A DNA stretch of 64,000 bases, taken from Streptococcus parauberis NCFD 2020. Lineage in GTDB: Bacteria > Bacillota > Bacilli > Lactobacillales > Streptococcaceae. The stretch covers positions 2,078,501 through 2,142,500 of the forward strand of contig NZ_AEUT02000001.1 of NCBI RefSeq assembly GCF_000187935.1. Reading direction: 5' to 3'. Below the pieces are notes generated by a model that searched no databases, was not told where the DNA came from, and saw nothing but the letters and a program-made list of their open reading frames with translations. Shown one piece after another: positions 28,111 through 35,465 of the stretch (within the stretch, counting starts at the first letter, position 1; the number at the start of each line of letters is the position of its first letter). The translations under genes and the position numbers were made by a program.

Positions 28111-29784
28111 ATGCTATTAGATAAAAAGAGTTATGATTTATTAGATTACCTTATCAAGCTTGAAAAACCAGAGACTATAATGACAATTTCAAAAAATCTG
28201 GACCAATCACGTCGAAAAATCTATTATCATCTTGAGAAAATTAATGATTCACTTCCAGAGACTGTTCCAAAAATTGTAGCTATCCCAAGAGTCGGCATTC
28301 AACTCAGTTTGACCCAAGTTAAATCATGTAAGGAATTATTGAAAAATGTCAGTGATTATTACTATGTTTTGAAGTGTGACGAGCGGATGAAGTTATCAGC
28401 AATCTGTATTGCAACATCTACTCAACGGGTAACGATTGATACTTTAATGGAGTTGACAGATGTTTCAAGAAACACGGTTTTAAATGACTTGAATGAATTA
28501 AGGGAACAACTTTCTCAAAAAGATTACTCCATATCTTTGCTGTCAAAAAAAGCCAAAGGCTATTACTTTGACTGTCATCCTCTATCTTATATTCAATTCT
28601 TACATACCTTGCTCGATGATATCTACAGGGGTACTAATACCACTTTCATCGAGATATTTGATAAGAAAACAAATCATTTTTTAGGGACAACAACCTATTT
28701 TTCTAAGGAAGTGCAGGATTTCTTTAGGAATTATCTACCTATTTCTCAAGCTAATCTAGGAAAAAAGTTAACTCGTCCAGATAGTCAATTTATGGTTCAA
28801 ATCCTTCCCTTTGTTTTACTAAGTTACCGTAATATGCAATATGGTAAGCAAGTAAAAGAGACTCTTGAAAAAGATTTTAGTTTAATCTGGAAGAGAAAAG
28901 AGTACTACATTGCAAAGGATCTAGCCCATCAACTTTTTATAAATTTCAAGTTATTTCTGGATGATATTGAAGTAGGTTTGGTCGCGATGCTCTTATTATC
29001 TTTTAGAAAAGATAAGGATAATCATGTTGACAGTCCTGATTATGATGAGATGAGGGTAACCTTATATCATTTTATTAAAGTGCTCGAAGATCGGCACCAC
29101 TTACAATTTACCCATGAACAAGAACTTGTCAAACAATTAATCAGACACTGTAAAGCTCTGATTTATAGAAAACATTATGGTATTTCCTCAGTAAATCCGA
29201 TGACTAAGCATATCAAGGAAAAATATGCCGACCTTTATCAATGCTGCCATTCGGCAGCCAGTATTCTAGAGGAAGCTTGGCAACTTAGTCTAGCTGAAGA
29301 TGACATTGCCTATATAACGATTCACTTAGGGGGTGAATTAAGAAATAGTAAAAGTTTGACACCGCCTACACGATTAGTCATTATTTCAGATGATGGGATT
29401 GGTATTCAAAAGTTACTCTATAAACAATGTCAGCAACTTTTAACTAATAGTCAGATTGACGCCGTGCTAACAACGGAACAATATAAGAGTATCGAGGATT
29501 TGCTTTCAGTTGATTATATTATCACGACTAATGATGACTTAGATAGTAATGAATCGAGCATCGTTGTTAATCCAATTCTGACAGATGATAATATTGTCCA
29601 TTTAGTGAACACGATTAACCGAGCATCCCAGGTTGATAATTTGGATTTCTCTGAAAAAATCAATCAAATTGTAGCACCACTAAACCTTTGTGAGGCGGAG
29701 CAATTCGCCATAAAAAATCAAATTGAAAAACTTCTGTGGGATGAATTGGTCACATCTATCCAAGTTTATCACCCACATCAATAA
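28111..29784 (+). CDS. ulaR: PRD-domain transcriptional regulator of the ula genes
   Basis: A 557-residue BglG/MtlR-like activator. Two helix-turn-helix regions (about 1-45 and 95-140), then PRD-type domains with conserved His (LVAMLLL, EDRHHLQFTHEQ, YITIHLGGE). A C-terminal EIIB-like domain (LVIISDDGIGIQKLL) follows, where the usual phospho-Cys is replaced by Asp. No EIIA domain is present. It lies between the ula operon and ulaG and has an AT-rich promoter (TATAAT 28048-28053). It probably activates both ula promoters through the shared 35-bp element; that link is inference. Confidence 0.82.
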   Translation: MLLDKKSYDLLDYLIKLEKPETIMTISKNLDQSRRKIYYHLEKINDSLPETVPKIVAIPRVGIQLSLTQVKSCKELLKNVSDYYYVLKCDERMKLSAICIATSTQRVTIDTLMELTDVSRNTVLNDLNELREQLSQKDYSISLLSKKAKGYYFDCHPLSYIQFLHTLLDDIYRGTNTTFIEIFDKKTNHFLGTTTYFSKEVQDFFRNYLPISQANLGKKLTRPDSQFMVQILPFVLLSYRNMQYGKQVKETLEKDFSLIWKRKEYYIAKDLAHQLFINFKLFLDDIEVGLVAMLLLSFRKDKDNHVDSPDYDEMRVTLYHFIKVLEDRHHLQFTHEQELVKQLIRHCKALIYRKHYGISSVNPMTKHIKEKYADLYQCCHSAASILEEAWQLSLAEDDIAYITIHLGGELRNSKSLTPPTRLVIISDDGIGIQKLLYKQCQQLLTNSQIDAVLTTEQYKSIEDLLSVDYIITTNDDLDSNESSIVVNPILTDDNIVHLVNTINRASQVDNLDFSEKINQIVAPLNLCEAEQFAIKNQIEKLLWDELVTSIQVYHPHQ

Positions 29785-29791
29785 GTGTAGG

Positions 29792-29823
29792 CCTCAGCAA
29801 TCAATGCCATGCTGGGGATTTTT
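29792..29823 (+). terminator. Terminator after ulaR
   Basis: CCTCAGCA pairs with TGCTGGGG (one G-U pair), followed by ATTTTT. Confidence 0.65.
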
Positions 29824-29856
29824 AGTGTCTGAATGAAAATTTAGTTATATATCCAT

Positions 29857-29916
29857 TTTTGAACACAATGCTGTGTGAGACTTGGTCTTTTAATCAGCTT
29901 GTGATGGGACTATACT
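29857..29916 (+). promoter_or_regulatory. ulaG promoter with conserved ula operator
   Basis: A second copy of the 35-bp element (29857-29891), with -10 TATACT at 29911-29916. The offset from element start to -10 is 54 bp, identical to the ulaA promoter. The four bases after GAACAC differ almost completely between copies while both flanks are conserved, as expected for a two-half operator. Confidence 0.75.
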
Positions 29917-29949
29917 AAAACTATACTTATTAATACCGGAGGAATAATA

Positions 29950-31041
29950 ATGGCAAAGGTTCAAGATATTACACGTGAATCATGGATTTTAAGTACGTTT
30001 CCTGAATGGGGTACTTGGTTAAATGAAGAAATTGAAGAAGAAGTCGTTCCTGCAAATAATTTTGCAATGTGGTGGTTAGGAAATTGTGGCGTTTGGATAA
30101 AAACACCTGGTGGAGCAAATATTGTCATGGACCTTTGGTCAAATCGAGGCAAATCAACTAAAAAAGTTAAAGACATGGTTCGTGGTCATCAAATGGCCAA
30201 TATGGCTGGTGTCAGAAAATTGCAACCTAATTTACGCGTTCAACCAATGGTTATTGATCCTTTTAAAATTAATGAACTGGATTATTATCTTGTATCTCAT
30301 TTTCACAGTGATCACATCGATATCAATACGGCTGCAGCTATTATTAATAATCCAAAATTAAATCATGTTAAATTTGTAGGTCCTTATGAATGTGGTGAAA
30401 TTTGGAAAAAATGGGGAGTCCCAGAGGACCGTATCATGGTTATCAAACCTGGTGAGACATTTACCATTAAAGACATGACTATCACTGCTGTCGAATCATT
30501 TGACCGTACTTGTCTAGTAACACTTCCTGTTGATGGAGCAGAGGAAAATGATGGTGAATTGGCTGGTTTAGCTATTTCAGATGATGAAATGGCTCGAAAA
30601 GCTGTCAACTACATTTTTGAAACACCGGGTGGTACAATCTATCATGGGGCAGATTCGCATTTTTCAAATTATTTTGCTAAACATGGTCGTGATTATAAAA
30701 TCGATGTTGCTATCAATAACTATGGTGAGAACCCATTAGGAATTCAAGATAAAATGACTTCAATTGACTTACTCCGTATGGCGGAGAATTTGAGAGCAAA
30801 AGTTATTATTCCAGTTCACTATGATATTTGGTCAAACTTCATGGCTTCAACAGATGAAATTCTTCAACTATGGAAAATGCGTAAGGAAAGACTTCAATAT
30901 GATTTCCATCCATTTATTTGGGAAGTCGGTGGCAAATATACCTACCCACAAGATCAAGATCGAATTGAATACCATCACCCACGAGGATTTGATGATTGCT
31001 TCCTAGAAGAATCAAATATTCAATTTAAATCACTATTATAA
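29950..31041 (+). CDS. ulaG: L-ascorbate-6-phosphate lactonase
   Basis: A 363-residue metallo-beta-lactamase-fold enzyme that opens L-ascorbate 6-phosphate to 3-keto-L-gulonate 6-phosphate. The metal-binding HFHSDHID lies near residue 117, with later GADSHFSNYF and PVHYDIW. The length is typical for UlaG. It is transcribed apart from the main ula operon but under the same operator-like element. Confidence 0.94.
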   Translation: MAKVQDITRESWILSTFPEWGTWLNEEIEEEVVPANNFAMWWLGNCGVWIKTPGGANIVMDLWSNRGKSTKKVKDMVRGHQMANMAGVRKLQPNLRVQPMVIDPFKINELDYYLVSHFHSDHIDINTAAAIINNPKLNHVKFVGPYECGEIWKKWGVPEDRIMVIKPGETFTIKDMTITAVESFDRTCLVTLPVDGAEENDGELAGLAISDDEMARKAVNYIFETPGGTIYHGADSHFSNYFAKHGRDYKIDVAINNYGENPLGIQDKMTSIDLLRMAENLRAKVIIPVHYDIWSNFMASTDEILQLWKMRKERLQYDFHPFIWEVGGKYTYPQDQDRIEYHHPRGFDDCFLEESNIQFKSLL

Positions 31042-31050
31042 GAAAAAGCT

Positions 31051-31079
31051 AAAATACCAAGTTTACTTGGTATTTTTTA
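31051..31079 (+). terminator. Terminator after ulaG
   Basis: AATACCAAGT pairs with ACTTGGTATT around two bases, followed by a T-run. Confidence 0.85.
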
Positions 31080-31161
31080 GTTTTTGAGGTTTGTTTTCTG
31101 AAAATAGGAATGATTGTGCTAAAATTAAAACAATAATAGAATAAGAGAAAGGAAATATTTT

Positions 31162-32055
31162 ATGAAAAATGCACTTTTGATTGTTAATCCTGCTTCAGGT
31201 GGAGAAGAGGCAAAGTCTTATCAAGAAGCAGCTAAAAAGAAATTAGATAGTCACTTTGATCAAGTTGATGTTAAGTTGACTGAGAAAGTTGGTGATGGTC
31301 AAGCATTTGCTCGCCAAGCAGCTGAAGAAGGTTACCACAGTATTTTTGTAATGGGTGGAGATGGCACTGTCAATGAGGGAATTAGTGGAATTGCAGAGCA
31401 GGGATACAAACCTAACTTTGGTTTTTTCCCATTAGGGACAGTCAATGACTTAGCTAGAGCGCTAGGTATTCCAGTTGATCCCCAAGAAGCAATTGATAAT
31501 ATGAATCTTGATAATACACAAGACTTAGATATTGGTAAAGTTAATCAATCTTACTTTACTAATGTTGTAGCTATAGGTAATATTCCTCAGTCCATCAATA
31601 ATGTGGATGATAAGTTAAAAACGAAGCTTGGTCCAGTGGCATATTTCATTTCAGGATTAAAACATGCCCTAACCAACAAAAGCTATGAATTCCAAGTTGT
31701 TCATGATGGCAAGAGGAGTAGAGTAGAAGGTTCACTTTTATTAGTGGCGCTAACAAATTCAATCGGTGGCTACAATAATCTTACTCCAGACGCTAAGGTA
31801 GATGATGGTTACTTACATTTAATCTTAACCAAGGATAAAAACTTCCTGGAAACTTTGGAAGCATTACCTGCTTTATTGAAAAAAGAACAGACAGATGAAC
31901 CTTTAGTATCTTACAAACGTGCAAAAAAGGTTAATATTTCTGTAAAATTTGCTGACTTAGAAACAAATGTAGATGGGGATCCAGGAGATATGTTACCTGT
32001 CTCAATTGCCATTCTTCCAAGACATATTAAAGTTTATACTTGTAAAAAAGATTAA
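31162..32055 (+). CDS. Diacylglycerol kinase-family lipid kinase
   Basis: A 297-residue soluble lipid kinase (DagK/YegS/BmrU). NPASGG near residue 9 and the nucleotide-binding GGDGTVNE near residue 66 are intact. FFPLGTVNDLARAL and the late DGDPGDMLPV complete the fold. It likely recycles diacylglycerol released by lipoteichoic acid synthesis. AAAGGAAAT precedes the ATG. It is monocistronic. Confidence 0.88.
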   Translation: MKNALLIVNPASGGEEAKSYQEAAKKKLDSHFDQVDVKLTEKVGDGQAFARQAAEEGYHSIFVMGGDGTVNEGISGIAEQGYKPNFGFFPLGTVNDLARALGIPVDPQEAIDNMNLDNTQDLDIGKVNQSYFTNVVAIGNIPQSINNVDDKLKTKLGPVAYFISGLKHALTNKSYEFQVVHDGKRSRVEGSLLLVALTNSIGGYNNLTPDAKVDDGYLHLILTKDKNFLETLEALPALLKKEQTDEPLVSYKRAKKVNISVKFADLETNVDGDPGDMLPVSIAILPRHIKVYTCKKD

Positions 32056-32061
32056 AAAAAT

Positions 32062-32091
32062 AAGAGCAGTTTTTAGAGCTGTTCTTTTTTC
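32062..32091 (+). terminator. Terminator after the lipid kinase gene
   Basis: AAGAGCAGT pairs with GCTGTTCTT (with G-U pairs), followed by a T-run. Confidence 0.7.
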
Positions 32092-32195
32092 TATTTTGTA
32101 GAAAAATAGCGTAGTATATTTCTAAAATTTCCACTAAATAGATAACAATGATATCGTTTTCCTTGATTCAAATGGGTTTTGCCACTGCAAAATCC

Positions 32196-32301
32196 TTGAC
32201 AAAAAGTGACCACACGTGATATCATAGAGATGTTCTGTTAGAAAAATTATTTTACATAATAAAAAATGATTCCTAAACAAGTGAAAATACCTTGTTTTTT
32301 T
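32196..32301 (+). promoter_or_regulatory. opuA promoter and leader with terminator-like hairpin
   Basis: TTGACA (32196-32201) and TATCAT (32220-32225) are 18 bases apart. About 100 nt of leader follow. AAACAAG (32275-32281) pairs with CTTGTTT (32291-32297), ending in seven T (32295-32301). Outer TTCCTA and TAGGAA can extend the stem. This looks like an intrinsic terminator inside the leader. The gene for BusR, the c-di-AMP-dependent repressor of this transporter in other streptococci, is not in the window. Confidence 0.5.
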
Positions 32302-32335
32302 AGTAGGAAATACACAGATTGGGAGAAAAATACAG

Positions 32336-33613
32336 ATGGCAAATATCTTAGAAGTCAAAAATTTAACAAAGATTTTTGGTAAAAGACAAAAAGCAGCTTT
32401 AGAACTTGTTAAAGCTGGAAAAAGTAAGACAGAAATTTTAAAACAAACAGGTGCCACGGTTGGTGTCTATGATGCAAGTTTTGATGTTAAAGAAGGTGAA
32501 ATCTTCGTTATTATGGGCTTGTCTGGTTCAGGTAAGTCTACTTTGGTTCGAATGATTAACCGGTTAATCGAGCCATCAGCTGGTTCAATTCAATTATCTG
32601 GGAAAGACATTTCAAAAATGAATCCAGAAAGTTTAAGAGAAGTGCGACGCCATGATATTAACATGGTCTTTCAAAGCTTTGCCCTTTTTCCACATAGAAC
32701 CATTCTCGAAAACACCGAGTTTGGTCTTGAATTAAGAGGTGTTCCAAAAGAAGAACGTCAAGAAAGAGCAGAAAAAGCCTTGGACAATGCAGGTCTACTT
32801 AATTTTAAAGACCAATATCCAAATCAATTGTCAGGTGGGATGCAACAGCGTGTTGGTTTAGCTCGTGCATTGGCTAACGGACCTAAAATCCTTTTAATGG
32901 ATGAGGCCTTCTCAGCACTTGACCCATTAATTCGTCGTGATATGCAAGATGAGCTGGTTGAACTACAAGCATCAACTGAACAAACAATCATTTTCATCAG
33001 TCATGATTTGAACGAAGCTCTTCGCATTGGTGACCGCATTGCTCTTATGAAAGATGGCGAAATTATGCAGATTGGCACAGGTGAAGAAATTCTGACTAAT
33101 CCAGCTAATGACTTTGTTCGTGAGTTCGTTGAAGACGTCGACAGATCGAAAGTTTTAACCGCACAAAACATTATGATCAAGCCATTTACGGCTAATGTTG
33201 AAATTGACGGACCACAAGTGGCTCTTAATCGTATGCACACCGAAGAAGTTTCAATGTTGATGGCAACAAACCGTCGTCGCCAACTAGTTGGTACCGTAAC
33301 TGCCGATGCAGCACTAGAAGCTCGTAAAAAAGCATTGCCACTGTCAGAAGTTATTGATCGTGACGTTCGCACAGTCAGCAAAGATACGGTCATTACAGAT
33401 ATTATGCCATTAATTTATGACTCATCAGCACCAATTGCTGTTACTGACGAGAATAATCGATTATTAGGTGTTATTATCCGTGGTCGTGTGATTGAAGCTC
33501 TAGCAAATATTTCTGATGAAGATGACAATGATCCAGTAAGTGAACATTCAGGGGTTACTAAAGAGCTTGAACAAGAGCAACAAGAATTACAAGCACTACA
33601 AGCACAAAATTAA
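32336..33613 (+). CDS. opuAA: Glycine betaine ABC transporter, ATP-binding subunit
   Basis: A 425-residue OpuA/ProV-type ATPase that energises osmoprotectant uptake. Walker [10 protein letters not shown], signature [15 protein letters not shown] and Walker [14 protein letters not shown] are intact. Tandem CBS domains follow (about 280-395), which sense ionic strength or c-di-AMP in relatives. A Gln/Glu-rich tail ends the protein. It is an operon with opuABC, 18 bp downstream. Confidence 0.93.
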   Translation: MANILEVKNLTKIFGKRQKAALELVKAGKSKTEILKQTGATVGVYDASFDVKEGEIFVIMGLSGSGKSTLVRMINRLIEPSAGSIQLSGKDISKMNPESLREVRRHDINMVFQSFALFPHRTILENTEFGLELRGVPKEERQERAEKALDNAGLLNFKDQYPNQLSGGMQQRVGLARALANGPKILLMDEAFSALDPLIRRDMQDELVELQASTEQTIIFISHDLNEALRIGDRIALMKDGEIMQIGTGEEILTNPANDFVREFVEDVDRSKVLTAQNIMIKPFTANVEIDGPQVALNRMHTEEVSMLMATNRRRQLVGTVTADAALEARKKALPLSEVIDRDVRTVSKDTVITDIMPLIYDSSAPIAVTDENNRLLGVIIRGRVIEALANISDEDDNDPVSEHSGVTKELEQEQQELQALQAQN

Positions 33614-33631
33614 TCAGAAGGAGAAGATATT

Positions 33632-35359
33632 TTGGAGAATTTATTACAAACAAAATTACCAGTTGCACAGCTGGTTGAAAAATTAACAGAATGGTTAACT
33701 AACACATTCTCTGGTCTGTTTGATTTGATGCAAAAAGTGGGTAGTTATCTAATGGATTGGATGACTAATACCATGTTATTCATACCGGCCTTATTATTCA
33801 TTTTATTGGTTACTATTGCAGTATTTTTTTTATCAAAGAAAAAATGGCCACTGCCAGCCTTTACTTTCCTTGGTTTATTGTTTATTTATAATCAAGGCTT
33901 ATGGGAAGAATTGATTAACACCTTCACCTTAGTTGTTGTTGCTAGTTTAATTTCAATTGTGATTGGTGTTCCTTTAGGCATTTGGATGGCTAAGAATTCC
34001 ACTGTGAGAAATATTGTCAATCCCATATTGGACTTTATGCAAACCATGCCAGCCTTTGTTTATTTGATTCCAGCCGTAGCCTTCTTTGGTATTGGGATGG
34101 TACCTGGGGTCTTTGCCTCAGTTATTTTCGCCCTACCACCAACTGTTCGTTTCACAAATTTAGGTATTCGTGAAATTTCGACTGAATTGGTAGAAGCAGC
34201 AGATAGTTTTGGTTCAACAAGTAAACAAAAGCTATTTAAAGTAGAATTACCACTTGCTAAAAATACAATCATGGCAGGTATTAACCAAACCATGATGCTT
34301 GCCCTCTCAATGGTTGTAACAGGGTCTATGATTGGAGCTCCAGGTTTAGGACGTAAAGTACTATCTGCCCTTCAACATGCTGATATTGGTACAGGATTTG
34401 TTTCAGGTTTAGCCTTAGTTATCTTAGCAATTATATTAGACCGTACGACACAAAGTTTTAATACTAATCAAGAGGACAAAGCTAAGTCAGGTAAAACGAA
34501 CAAACTTGTTGGTCTTGCTGCAATTGCTGTATTTGTCATTGCGGCTTTAGGTCACACTTTTGTTAATATGGCATCAGGTTCGACTGAAACAGGTGAAAAG
34601 GTTAAAATTTCATACATGCAATGGGACTCTGAAATTGCCTCAACAAATGTTATTGCTGAACTTTTAAAACAAAAAGGTTACCAAGTTGAAATAACACCAT
34701 TAGATAATGCCGTTATGTGGCAAACCGTCGCTAATGGCGATGCTGACTTTTCAGTTAGTCCTTGGTTACCAGTTACACAAGCTGAACATATGAAGAAATA
34801 TAAAGATCAACTAGAAGATTTAGGACCTAACTTAAAAGGTACTAAATTAGGATTAGTCGTTCCAACCTATATGAAAGATGTGAACAGCATTGAAGATCTA
34901 TCTGATCAAGCGAAGAAAAAAATTACTGGTATTGAACCAGGTGCTGGTATTACATCAGCCACTAAAAAAACAATGAAGTCTTATAGTAACTTGTCAGATT
35001 GGGAACTTATCCTTTCGTCAACAGGAGCAATGACAACATCTCTTGATCAAGCTTACAAAAATAAAAAAGAAATTGTTGTTACTGGGTGGTCACCACACTG
35101 GATGTTCTCAAAATATAAATTGAAGTATTTGAAGGATCCTAAGAAAACCTTAGGTGGTTCAGAAAATATTAACACAATTGCTCGTCTTGGTTTGAAAAAA
35201 GACAAACCAAAACTCTACAAAATTGTTGATAAGTTTAATTGGACAACTCAAGATATGGAGTCTGTCATGCTTGATATGAACGAAGGCATGGATCCTGCAG
35301 ACGCTGCTAAAAAATGGATTAAAGCAAATCCAGAAAAAGTTGCTGAGTGGACAAAATAA
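33632..35359 (+). CDS. opuABC: Glycine betaine ABC transporter, fused permease/substrate-binding protein
   Basis: A 575-residue fusion: membrane part of about seven helices (residues 1-310) with the EAA-type loop (ELVEAADSFGSTSKQKLFKVELPLA), then an extracellular glycine-betaine-binding domain (about 323-575). That domain has tryptophans in MQWDSE, VMWQTV and SPWLPV for the aromatic cage. It starts at TTG after AAGGAGAA. Fused permease-receptors are normal for OpuA/BusA of lactic acid bacteria. Confidence 0.93.
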   Translation: MENLLQTKLPVAQLVEKLTEWLTNTFSGLFDLMQKVGSYLMDWMTNTMLFIPALLFILLVTIAVFFLSKKKWPLPAFTFLGLLFIYNQGLWEELINTFTLVVVASLISIVIGVPLGIWMAKNSTVRNIVNPILDFMQTMPAFVYLIPAVAFFGIGMVPGVFASVIFALPPTVRFTNLGIREISTELVEAADSFGSTSKQKLFKVELPLAKNTIMAGINQTMMLALSMVVTGSMIGAPGLGRKVLSALQHADIGTGFVSGLALVILAIILDRTTQSFNTNQEDKAKSGKTNKLVGLAAIAVFVIAALGHTFVNMASGSTETGEKVKISYMQWDSEIASTNVIAELLKQKGYQVEITPLDNAVMWQTVANGDADFSVSPWLPVTQAEHMKKYKDQLEDLGPNLKGTKLGLVVPTYMKDVNSIEDLSDQAKKKITGIEPGAGITSATKKTMKSYSNLSDWELILSSTGAMTTSLDQAYKNKKEIVVTGWSPHWMFSKYKLKYLKDPKKTLGGSENINTIARLGLKKDKPKLYKIVDKFNWTTQDMESVMLDMNEGMDPADAAKKWIKANPEKVAEWTK

Positions 35360-35377
35360 ATAATGAATTGACCTCCT

Positions 35378-35406
35378 AAAACCCTCGTCTCAAGACGAGG
35401 GTTTTT
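35378..35406 (+). terminator. Terminator after opuABC
   Basis: A strong perfect stem, AACCCTCGTCT with AGACGAGGGTT, followed by T's. Confidence 0.9.
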
Positions 35407-35450
35407 ATTGTATCATGGAGCGCCTTCTTTGAAGCAATAAACGACAACTG

Positions 35451-35459
35451 TGTTATAAT
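35451..35459 (+). promoter_or_regulatory. Extended -10 promoter placing polA at the transcript start
   Basis: TGT-TATAAT ends 6 nt before the polA ATG, the same geometry as pbp2a. Transcription should start at or next to the AUG. Only a weak GGGA lies 2 nt from the start. Confidence 0.55.
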
Positions 35460-35465
35460 GGGACT

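Noticed and set aside
32196..32335. Clear BusR operator at opuA
   Set aside because: GTGA-like half-sites occur, but I could not define a convincing palindrome, so no operator was annotated.
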